NCBI GenBank assembly: GCA_037176885.1 | Contig: JAWWNJ010000016.1 | Span: 1,426,001-1,490,000, forward strand | Direction of reading: 5' to 3' | Length of the DNA: 64,000 nt | DNA from: Favolaschia claudopus | Lineage: Eukaryota; Basidiomycota; Agaricomycetes; Agaricales; Mycenaceae | Part shown: piece by piece, positions 49,411 to 59,900 of the stretch | How positions within the stretch are numbered: position 1 is the stretch's first letter | Layout: each line of letters starts with the position of its first letter | Translations under genes and position numbers: made by a program | The notes under the pieces: generated by a model | What the model saw: only the letters and a program-made list of their open reading frames with translations | Told to the model about the DNA's origin: nothing | Database searches by the model: none

Positions 49411-49610
49411 TTTGTTTTGCAAAAAGGTGCAAGAAAAGATTTTGGATTGTGGGGGGCGTTTTTTGGGAGGCAAAAGGATTGGGGCGAAGAGGAGTTGGCC
49501 GCCAGCGAAGCTATATAGTCCAGCACGCGACATTCCCGCGGTCTGGCCGCAGATATTACTCAAGTGACAGGTTACCTTTACTCTTTACACTCACCACGCC
49601 TGAATCTTCC

Positions 49611-50280
49611 ATGGACGGGGAAAAGCGCGTCGAAAACGAAGAGCGGATGGTGGAGACAAGGTAGGATGGAGAGAAAATAACGGTGATCGATTGATTGATG
49701 TTTTTTTTTTAGCGAGATCACCGAAAACACACAAAATTCGGCCGACGTTGGCTTCGGCGACCACGTCTTGACCTTCCCTCCTCCCCGTCCCATCCGTGAA
49801 TTGCAGGACGCCCGCGATGTCACCCTCACCTTCCGTCCCATCCGTGAGATGTCCGCCGGCGTCCGTCAAGACCACCTCGAACCCTTCTTCCTCACCGGCC
49901 CCGACGAACACGAAAGTCTCGTTACCAACGAACGCCAAAATCCTCTCCAGCTCCAACCTTTCTTGAACCCAGCTCAGCGTGCGCTAGAAGCTGCTCGCCC
50001 TCGCCCTCGCGCCGACGGTGGCGACCCTCTCGCGCTGCTCGAAGAACTTTCCGGCGCACTTCACGAATTTCTAGTCCCTCGAAGCGACCCGCTTGACCGC
50101 GTGGAGGCCGCCCTGGACCAATTGGCGGATCATGGGGAATTGACAGACGAGGAGCACGCAGCCTTGGTGAATCCCGACGCCATGTTCGCCGAAATTGACG
50201 AAGCCGAGCGTTCGTGGCAGCGCCTGCAGGCCGTTCTTCAGACTATTTGTGACGGGGCCCGCGTGCGTCGAAATGCGTAG
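49611..50280 (+). CDS. 205-aa hypothetical protein
   Basis: Two exons, 49611-49660 and 49713-50280; the intron ends in a T-run before AG. I do not recognise the family. The product is acidic and Pro-rich at the N-terminus, with two FRPIRE/PRPIREL repeats (LTFPPPRPIREL and LTFRPIREM). It is helical toward the C-terminus (LALLEELSGALHEFL, VEAALDQLADHGELTDEEHAAL, AERSWQRLQAVLQTI), suggesting a small coiled-coil protein. Divergent from the viroplasmin-domain gene. Its place among KDZ-type genes suggests transposon cargo, which is inference only. Confidence 0.6.
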
Positions 50281-50649
50281 ATTTACAGAGTACTATTACG
50301 CCGTATTGCGATAAATTGTTCTTGCTTTTGGAGTATATGAATTTGAAAAGAAATTGATTCGTTGTGTTACAACAGAGTATTTGAAATCAAGAATCGAGAT
50401 ACCAAGAAACCGTACATGAATACCAGGACATTAGTGCTAGGTTGGGAGTAGCCGCGGGGGGGGGTAACTCAAGAAGCAGGCGTAGCGTCGCCGGGAGCCC
50501 TGAGATGAGCGAAATAAATCTCCGCTGCAAACGGTAGTGAAGGGGGTACGCACCTCGCATGCCGCCTCAGCGCCTGACGCTTGCGCAGTAGTGCGCTGGC
50601 ACTTCCCTGCCGGTCCAGTGCATCCTCCTCCTCCTCCTCCTCCTCCTCC
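50281..50649. other. Intergenic region
   Basis: AT-rich 3' flank of the 205-aa gene, a G8-type run near 50,457-50,464, and the (TCC)n microsatellite at its right edge. Confidence 0.5.
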
Positions 50650-50651
50650 TC
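50623..50651. repeat. (TCC)n microsatellite
   Basis: About nine to ten uninterrupted TCC units. They overlap the stop codon of the minus-strand gene ending at 50,650. Confidence 0.9.
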
Positions 50652-51165
50652 ATCTCCCGGTTGTTCGCCGTCCCTCCTCCGCAGCCACGCATCGCACCCA
50701 TGCTTTGAAATATAGCTCCTGTAAAAAATGAGTGCGACCCCTCTGTTGAGCGACGCGTACGTACATCGCTCGACGATCCGTCTGGCGACTCGCTAAAGTC
50801 GACGCATGACGCCGTCGATAGCGCGCGTCAGAGGCGCGAGCGTTCCGACGATGAGCTTGACGCTCTTCGTCGGGCAGATCGGCGACGAGTGCGCGACGAC
50901 TACTACGGATTGAGCGTACTGACGGCGCATAGGTAAGCAAAGAGACCTACCGCGCCATGCGTTCACGAGCTTTGGCTTGAAGAGCCGACTTGTTCTTTTC
51001 ACGATATCGCGCCGCAGCATTGAGCTGAGCGACGGAAGATTTGCGGGCGGCGATGCGGTCAGCGTTGACCAAATCTGACAGTCGGGAGCTGGGAAGGGTC
51101 AGCCGTGAATGTGAGGAGAGGGCAGGAGAGAGTAGAAGCTTACCTAGAGGTCGGATGGGTGCCAT
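50650..51165 (-). CDS. Arg/Lys-rich conserved basidiomycete protein
   Basis: Three exons, 51144-51165, 50951-51074 and 50650-50902 (132 residues), in frame with GT-AG introns. The central part (RYREKNKSALQAKARERMAR, then RRNARASDARYRRRHAS) consists of repeated basic Ala/Arg/Glu segments, resembling a family of uncharacterised mushroom proteins rich in (A/R)YRxKN...AKARxRMAR repeats. The composition suggests a nucleic-acid-binding helix, but no bZIP leucine spacing is evident. The neighbouring TET/JBP-like gene is on the same strand. Function unknown. Confidence 0.6.
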
Positions 51166-51617
51166 CAGAATGAAATGAGGCTGGAATTGTCGGCGACATT
51201 GTGGACGTATTAGACGACTTGTAAAGCTAGCAGCGACATAAACGAGCGTTGGGATATGTAGGAATGGTTTGGCGTCGAAACGGCGAAGATTGAGAGAGGT
51301 CGAGTTTTGAAGGTAGTGGTCGGGTCAGGAATCCATGTGTGGATGCAAGTCTTCGAGCCATTTCTCGACCAGACCATAAACTCGCACTTTATTTCTATAA
51401 AAATCCACAAAAATTCTGAGACCTACCAGGAGCACCCTCACCTCCACCTCAGGCAAGAGTTTGCATAATTGAGTTCGTCGCCGAGAGGTAGCTCGGTGTC
51501 CGCAGCGTTCGGCCTCTTTCGAGTTCGTCATACCATAACAAGTTCATCATATCACAAATGCTATTATGTTAAGATTCAAAACGCAACGGCTAGTGAAAAG
51601 TATTGTGCGAGCGTATC
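51166..51617. other. Intergenic region
   Basis: It lies between the basic protein's start and the 3' end of the TET/JBP-like gene. No feature is recognised. Confidence 0.5.
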
Positions 51618-53631
51618 CTAAATTATCGAAACGGGTCCCTTCCAAGTAGTGTACATCTTAACACCTTCATCCCAGCGCCTCGCTCGATCCCGCTTCCTCC
51701 GTTCATGCTCCGCCGGCGATGTTGACTTTGACCTGTCAATGTCGGCGTCGGTCCGGAACTTGTTATAGACCCATCGAAAAAGTCCCGCTGGCGTGTATTG
51801 GGTGAAAGAGAAGCGCGTCTCATTGGGGCGAATCTTGGTGTTGGAATGGCGAAGGATGGCGGAGGGGATAAGGATTGTGGAGCCGGGCGGGAAGCGAATA
51901 ACGAGCTTCAAATCCCATAGAACGAGGTGGCCGCCGAGGTCTGGATTATAATTGCCAAGCGCTGTGATGGCGCACCACCCCCACGCTAAATTGCGATAGT
52001 CGATGTGGGGGAAGGTGACCGTGGCGGGCCCAAAGTTGAAGGTGGCTGTGGAAAAGACGGACAGGCGCGGGAGGAAGTTGCGGGTGGTGCGTGGGTCGTG
52101 CTCACAAACGGCGCGGAGCTCCTTTTCGTAGAAACCGTGGAGCTGTTTGGCGAAAGCCATGAAAAGCACTGTCGGTCGTCAGGGAACGATGGGGGGCCTG
52201 GGTGGCGGGACTTACTGTTTGTCCAACCGGCGATGCGCTGAATCGACTGCAGCGCAAACAGGCTGCTCAAGATGAGCTGAATGCGGGCGCTGTGTGCAAC
52301 ATTTTGAGGGTGAGTTTGGCCGCCGCCCATGGAGATTCCAGCGGATTTGGTGGCGTGCGGACCTCGGCGTGGTACTGTTTCACCGCTGCGGGCGCGCCGC
52401 TTGCGAAGCCAGCGCGGTTCCGTGTAGATTTCGACGGCTGCAGCTTGTAGGTGCTGAGCGGCGTCTTGCGCAACCTCCTCATCCCAACTGCGCCCCGGCT
52501 GATCGTCGGGAAAGCCGCCGAGGCAGAGAAGAACACGGTTGTCGGCGTCGACGACGGGGGTGGGCGCCCTTGGCTTACGATGAGCGGTTGTTGCAGTAGA
52601 AGAGGCGTGCGTACGTACCCCTGCCAATCCAGAACGTGCATGTCGGGCTCCGCCGCCATTAGCTCCTCCAGAGTATGCGCGCGGGGGTTCTCCTCAGTCT
52701 GGCGTACGGCTTGCCACCCCGACGACGCCACCGGCGCATGGAAAACGTCGCCAAGGCCTAGATTGAGGAATAAGGGAGCGGCGCGGCGGACTCGCACCTT
52801 GGCGATGTGCTTGAGTCGGGTACCAGCCTCCACGCACCGGCGTTGACGCTCCTCTCGCCGCGCCGCCCGCTGCTTGTCGTGTTTTTTCGCCAGGCGCCGA
52901 GCTTTGCCGTCGGGCGTTACGGCGGGAGGCCGCGGAGGGCGAGCGCAGCGGATTATGGAGCCGGGCATGGCGCCGTCGTTTGTGGGAGGGGATGCGGTGG
53001 CTGCGGACGAAGTTGAGGCCGTCGATTTGACGCTGGTGCCTGGGCGTGCACAACGGATGACGGAGCCGCGCATAGGGCCGTCGGATGTGGAGGAGGTCGA
53101 ATTGAGGGAGGTATTCGCGGGCGGCGGGGGCTTGTGGGTTGGGCGGGGGAACACGGGGGGTTGGGGCCGGGGACGGGGCGCGGGAACGGGGGTTTCCTCT
53201 TCGTCGCTATCTTCATCCGACTCGGCGTCAGAGTCCGCGGAGTCCTCACGGCGAGCAAGAAGTTCCCGCAGGCGGATGTGCGGTAGTTGAAGGGCGACTG
53301 CTTCAGAGAACGGGCTATATTCGGCTCCCGATCTCGTGCGCCCTGTGAGAATGGTGTCAGAAACGGCGCGACGTTGGTAGGTTGGGATTCGGCGATCCGC
53401 AGCTCCAGGGTCGGAGCCACAGAACGCCGAGAGGCAGAAAAAGACGTACTGGGTAGAGACATTTGTGAGGACGGGCGGGGGCAGAGGGAGGTAGGATTCG
53501 CGTTCCACAAAATGCAATGCTGTTTTTTTTGAAGGCTGGGGCCAAGACGTGAAGCAAGCGACGGGGAGATCCTTGAAGCAGGAGACGCATGGCCGTTGTG
53601 CGGATCCTGATAGTCGACGGGTGGAAATCAA
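51618..53631 (-). CDS. TET/JBP-like 2-oxoglutarate/Fe(II) dioxygenase
   Basis: Exons 52619-53631, 52216-52568 and 51618-52168 give 638 residues with consistent phases. The C-terminal domain matches the fungal TET/JBP family: GISMGGGQTHPQN, ATFNFGP, then iron ligands H510 and D512 (FPHIDYRN), GWCAITALG, GGHLVLWDLKLV, FPPGSTILIPS, distal H563 (ILRHSN) and R574 (ETRFSFTQY), which should bind 2-oxoglutarate. All expected catalytic residues are present. Family members oxidise methylated pyrimidines in DNA; in basidiomycetes they are expanded and linked to KDZ transposons (Iyer and colleagues, 2014). The N-terminal half is low-complexity with a VIRCARP repeat (twice). It is divergent from the KDZ transposase, with 319 bp between start codons. 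The exact start is uncertain. Confidence 0.8.
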
Positions 53632-53950
53632 GAGTAAATCAAGTGGAAATCAAGTGGATTCAAGTGGATTCTAAGCAAGCTCGCGAAACTGGACCGGGGT
53701 TTGCTGTGCCGTTGCTGTAGATTCAAACTTGCTTTCAGAACCAGATGTCCTTGCTGAGCGCATTTGGGTAGGTAATTGAGGATTAATGGTACTTAGACAG
53801 GGATAGAGGGAGGATCACAAGGAAGACGGGTACTTCGGTAGATTTCTGAGGCCGATGTAACGCGTGACATCACACGGTCCAGAGCGCTGATCGACTCGTT
53901 CTAGCCCATCCGAATTCCCACCTCCAGCCGTCCGCCAAAATTTTGCACGT
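53632..53950. promoter_or_regulatory. Divergent promoter region, TET/JBP-like gene and KDZ transposase
   Basis: 319 bp separate the two start codons and must hold both promoters. Near 53,640-53,675 CAAGTGGA(A/T)T recurs three times in tandem (AATCAAGTGG). No TATA box is obvious. Confidence 0.45.
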
Positions 53951-56900
53951 ATGGCAGAATCGCGCCCCCCGACCAAGCGTCGCGTCCCCACAACTAAACG
54001 TCCCGTCTTACGCGGAGCAAAGCGCGCCGCTGATGAATATGTGGTCAATACCTCCGTGGCCGACTTCATCACTCCTGCAATCGACGCGCCTATCAGGGCA
54101 ATGGTGGAACGGCCGACGGCTGATCGTCGTCGGGTACAGTCAGAGATTGTTTCCATTGAACCGCCATCTCCGGTAAAACGTGCCCGTATCCAAGCAGCAG
54201 CACCTCCCGATCCTCCCCCGTTCGTCAATGACGATTTTACTTCCGAGTCTGAACCCCAAGGCATCAATGGCGAATTGTACGATATGGACTTGGGAGGGTT
54301 TTTTCTACGCCCACAATCTCCTACACCCCAAGCTCGGCAAAAGAAACTCTTTAAACCCTCTGTATGTCATCTCATAATGCTGACTTGTGCTTCGTTTGAC
54401 ATGAAACCGCAGGATAAATCTCTCTATCATCTGCGTTCCCTGCGCGATGAGTACCTTCGCGAATTTTTACGGCTGGATGGGTGCGGCGACGCCTCGGAAG
54501 ACCTCTGCCCTCACTGCGGGATCCGTACCCCCTTCTTCCGCTGCCGCGATTGCCACGACGGTCTTCTGTATTGCAAAGAGTGCTGTCTTGAGCTTCACGC
54601 CAGAAATCCACTGCACATCATAGACGTACGTTTGAGTGTTGGATCCCTCCACTGCTGCCCACTAATCCTCCTGTAGTCTTGGGACGGCAAACTCTTCACA
54701 CGCACCTCACTGAAACACCTGGGCCTGCGAGTTCAGTTCGGGCATGCAGGCTGTGGCCGCCCGCGCGCAGGGCACGAGAGTTTTGTCGTCGTGGATGTCG
54801 ATTACATCCACGAAGTGGCGGTGGATTTCTGTGGCTGCGAGCGGCAACTCGAATCTGGCCATGAGCGCATCCAGCTCCTCCGCTACCGGTGGTTCCCCGC
54901 CACCCACGACCTCCCTCGAACGGCTTTTACATTCCGAGTCCTCGATAATTTCCACGTCCAAACCCTCAAAGGCAAAACGACGATGTACGACTATTATACG
55001 GCCCAACAGTGGAAGTAAAGTAAAGACTATATGTCAGGCTGTAGCCTAAATGTAAATTGTTTATTTGCGTGGAGCCAGCCAGGCCCCAGCTAGGCTTAAA
55101 AATCGTGTGTTTTGCTTATCTGCGTGGACCCAGCCAGGCCCCTGTCAGGCCTAAAATGGTGCCTTTTCGGCGCAGGGGACTGCCGCTGTGTTCGGCATCA
55201 AAGCATTTGATCTATTTGATGCTGGCTCGGAAAGGGATTTGGCAATAAATTATTCCATTTTCTTTTTGCTATAAATGCTACCAATTGGTTTTTGGCTATG
55301 AATTCTATGTCGGGATTTGAGGCAATGTAAATTATATAGTTGCTTGTATGTAGTATTACAAATTTATCATATAAATTCACGAATTGCGGCGGCGGCGGCG
55401 CAGCAGCGGCAGCGCCGTCGAGGGCCGCAAAAAAGCGCGAGCCGCTCAAGGGCGCTGAAAGTGCCTCCCTCCCGCGCGCGCGTGGTTGCTCCCGCGCTCC
55501 TCCGGTTCTGCGCAGGCGTGCGCATGCTTGAAGCTATCAACGTCAGTTCTTTCATTCAGCTCTTGAGGCGGGATTACTTACCAGGTCCACCCTCCCTCTC
55601 AAATCTTCTCCCATAGCCCAGCGCTGCGCCCACGCGTTTCAATCCTCCCTCCCTCCCCTCTTCTCTGCCCTCCACCGTACACAGCCTCCCCCTCTCCCCC
55701 CGCCCGTTTGGCTCGCCTCCGCGCTTTCTCTGCACTCTTACTCAACCCCCGCCACTATCGCAAAAAAAATTCCACCCACTCCAGACGCCGGGAAACGACG
55801 GCTCAGATCAGATCAAGCTAAGTTCTTCCGATCTCGCGACAAACGAAAGGTAAGAACTGACCTGCTTTATGCAGACGACGCTACGCGAATGCCGACCATT
55901 CGCGTTCGACGGAAGGCGGGAACAGTGGCGAGTCGATCGAAGCGTGATAGCGCGAGGTCCGTGCGCCGACGACGCCGAATTCAAGCGTCGATTTTAAAGG
56001 ATCGGGTAGTTTGCGTGCGGTGGAGTGTCAGCGCGCGTGGGGCGGCGTCGCCCTCGGCGTCATACGAGTCGGTCGACAGTGGGAATGAACAAGATGCCCG
56101 TGATCCGAGTGGGACGCCGGTGTCGTAGAAATGACGGAGCGGCAGAGGTTGTAGACGATGACGGGGGATATGGATGAAAGGGGAGCAGTAGACTCGTCAG
56201 CGTGAAGAGCAGGCGGAGCACATCGACTGCAACGAGACTATAAAATGACCCGCTCTCGCAGGCGACACTGCCGCCGAAGAGCTGCGCGGTGGCGGTATTG
56301 AAAAGGGCTGCGAAAAGGACGGCGCAAGGGAAACCTGACGCAGGATGCGTCGAGAACGCCTGTGTCACATCGACAAGAAGACGTTTCCACGCCACCACTG
56401 ACGAGTCCTGCGCTGAACGAACGCACAGAGGCAGGCGGAGAGAAAGGATAGGTTGCTGTTGTCGCGGGCGGAGACGGTCAGGAAGACCGGGCGAAGTGAA
56501 GAAGCTGAGGGAACGTGGGGTGACGGACGGGGACGCTTTATATGCGAGTGATTTGGCGGTGTGTAGGCGTGCGAGGGCTTCAATCTCGTGCGATCATAAA
56601 CCTCGGGGAGCCAGTTGTTGATGTCGACTTGTTTTGGTGACGGGAAAATCGGCGCCGGGTTAGATGCGTGTCGGTGGTTTGCGTCATCGTAGGGAGGCGT
56701 TGGGATGGAGTCGGGAAGCGATTAGTGTCGGCGTCGAGTGAAGCACTGACAGAAGGGTGTAAAAGCGGTAATTAAAACGACTTTTCGAAAACACATACCG
56801 TGTTATCGTCTTTGCCGAAAACCCTGCGGCAAAACACGAGCTCCGTAGTTTATACGAGATCAAGGGGAGCAGACCGATTGAGCGAAGGGTTGGGATGCGA

Positions 56901-59900
56901 AGTGTTGGGAGCGGTGTGCTGGCGAGTGGGGAAGAAACTCAGGGCCAAACTGTGCAGAGGACGATGAATAAAATTTCAAGACATTCATTGAAACGAAGAG
57001 AAGAGCATGGAGAGGAATGGAACGAGTCAGGGAAGATAAGAAGAAAGGAGAACAATTGGGAGGAAGAGGACAGAAACGACTTACGATTTCACCTTGCGAT
57101 CGATGATTTCACCTCCAAAGCCCCTTCAGTCCTTCATATATATAATCCTGCAGCAACGGTGGTGTCGAATCGGCAGGCGTCGTGGGTTGTTGTCGAGAAG
57201 CGCGGCAGGACACATGGAGGAAAGGTGTAAAATGGCGCGTAGCTATCGGAGACGACAGGCGAAACAAAGAGTGAGGAGAAGAAGAAAACGAAATGACAGA
57301 AACAACGCACGAATTCCCCTCCATATCAGTCCGAGATCCATCAGCCCGTCATGTCGATGACTCAACAGCAAGACGTCAAGCGGTAAGTTTTCAAGGTTGG
57401 AGGACTTTGACGGTCGTCGGTAAGCGGAGCAGGAGGTGGTGAAAGTTGGGTACTAAACGCTATTGACCCAACACTGTCGCGGGCACGTGCCCCGCTGATC
57501 TCCGTGATGGACGTCTTCCGGGCGATCCGAGGCGGACTTGTAGCAATTTTGGTGTCAACCTGTGTCAACACGACAGTGATAATGATCGCGTCGGCGCGCC
57601 GTGACGACGCCTAACGACGCGCGCCAAGACGCGCGCCAAGACGCGCGCTACTCTGCGTTCGCGCACCGAGTCCTGCTCACATTCATTCTTCCTACAAGTA
57701 ACATCCAATGTCCCTCCGTTGCCGACCGCCTCGTGTCGCACGCCACCGCCGTTCTCTTTGCTTAACATTATTCCTGTATACATACTATCGCTGTGTGAGG
57801 ACCCACCACATAATAATATACGGTTTCAATGCTTGACAAAGTTCAATGCTTTGATCTGATTTTTGAAGGGAACGAATGGTTTGAATGAGTTGCCACTTTC
57901 AGGCTTTCCTCTTATGTGTGGTTTTACTGTAATGATTTGACTTCAAAAATGAAACGAACTTGACTTATAACAAGCTATACAAGGTTTTTCAGCTTTTCCC
58001 TCTTTTCTACGCTTCTCGTTCTCAAGAGACATGAAAAGCTGGACTTGCGCTTTTGCTGATGCTCAAGTCGCGCGACAATATCTACAAGTCCGCCTCGGAT
58101 CGCCCGGAAGACGTCCATCACGGAGATCAGCGGGGCACGTGCCCGCGACAGTGTTGGGTCAATAGCGTTTAGTGAGTTGGGTGAAAGCGCCTTGTGCTGG
58201 CAGTGTGACTGCGTGAGTCACGCTTCGGAATCGCCGCCGATTGGCCGCGGATGTCGGTCCGATCCCCGTTACTCAACGCTTTCCTCCGTTTTAGGAAGGT
58301 GCGCACTCGTATGCTTCAAGGTAGATCGATGACGCACAAGGGAGTTTCGGGTCCTGAAGTAAACTTTCTATGTAGATTAATTGTGTATGAGTTTAACTTT
58401 CATGGATGTCAAGGCATCTGCACTTCCTTGGTGCGGTGTTCAAGTTGCGGTATCTAAAACAACTTTCGCAGAGGATCGCTATGAGTGGGAATTGTAGATT
58501 CCACATTGTGAAATTGATTTGTCTGCTTGATTCACTGGCTCTTTTGTTTGCGACATTTCTGCCTGTATCACTTCAATTATCTGGACTCTTACATTTTCGG
58601 CATGTTTTCGCGATTTTAGGGTCAAGGGGGTCGACGAAGATGGTACGACTGTCAGACTATGAATCAGAGACAAAGATTTACTATTTTCTAGAGATATTTT
58701 AACCCTTTGACTTTTGGGATGACGAACATACAACAAGGGAAGATAGGATGCAGTGTAAGACTTACTTGTAAGCTTGGTAAAGTCAAACCATTTCGAAATT
58801 TGAAAGATGGGCGAGATTTCTACCCCGAATTCTCCTCAAATATTCAATATACACGTTGTATAATGTCTATGAGCATCTTTGCATGTCCTTTCCCCTGCCC
58901 TGTGGCCTCAAAACCGACGAACAAAGTGGCCATCAATCTTTTTGTGTACAGTTCGTCATCGAAATGAAATATCAGAACGGACTACGCGTTTTGTGATCTA
59001 GAATTAAGGCATAACGTGTCTAATGTGATTCAACGCCACCTAAAGGCCTCCAACGCGTCCTATACGCGTTCGTCGTCCTCAAACGCGTCGAACTCATTAA
59101 GAAAAGCGGCACCCGGTCCGGTTCTCCAGCCAATGAGAGGGCATACCGGATTCTCCGGTTCTCACCCGATTCCAACCGATTCCAACAAATTTCAATCAAG
59201 TGGCGTAAGAATTACAGTTACTCAAAATTACAGATTCTTTGAAGCATTGTTGGAAGTCAACAGAAGAAAGAGATGTTGAATTCAACTTATTTACATATAC
59301 AACGGACATCGTGAAGAGATCGCCAAGTACTAGATTCAATTCGTTATCACGGGGTCTGCGAGCCCAGAGATAACCACAACAATTTGTAAAGAACTGCGGC
59401 GGCGAGGCTGGTGCGGCAAAGGTGAGGCACATTGGCAGACATTTCACCTCGTTGACCACCAGCTGCGCGCCGCCCGTGTACGCTGCCGTCCCGACTGTAA
59501 CTCTGGATGCTTTGCAAGGCGTTGGACACGTCAGCTCTGCAGCTTCATCGCGTGTAAGGAAGCTCGCCGAGTGTCAGCGCCAACGAGGTAAACACGGATG
59601 AGGAGATATATAGCGAGTACCGGAAACATCTCGCGACGACGGATCGGGGAGTTTGCGTATGGTGAATGCGAGAAAGCGGGGGTAGGGGGAGAGAGAAGGC
59701 GGCGGTGTCAGTGTCGACGAGTGACTCAGGAGCGGCGATGTAGAAAGTAACCATCACGACCGCGTGTGTAGCGTGGAGACAACGAGTCTTCGTTGTTGTT
59801 GTTGTAGACGGTGTCGACAGGTAAATTCAAGAGTTTTAGATGGTGAAGGCGTAAGTGGACGTGCAGAAGGCAGGAAAGAGTCAGCCGGAGTGGCGGTGGG

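Noticed and set aside
52267..52560. Single long frame continuing the TET/JBP N-terminal frame through 52,619 to 52,267
   Set aside because: After a GT-AG intron at 52,569-52,618 the other frame gives the family motifs (GISMGGGQTHPQN), so the longer frame is spurious.
55021..55024. TAAA as target duplication of the 6.3-kb insertion (also next to 61,292)
   Set aside because: Four A/T bases match easily by chance; ACGGCC placed exactly at the break in the KDZ frame explains the coding sequence better.
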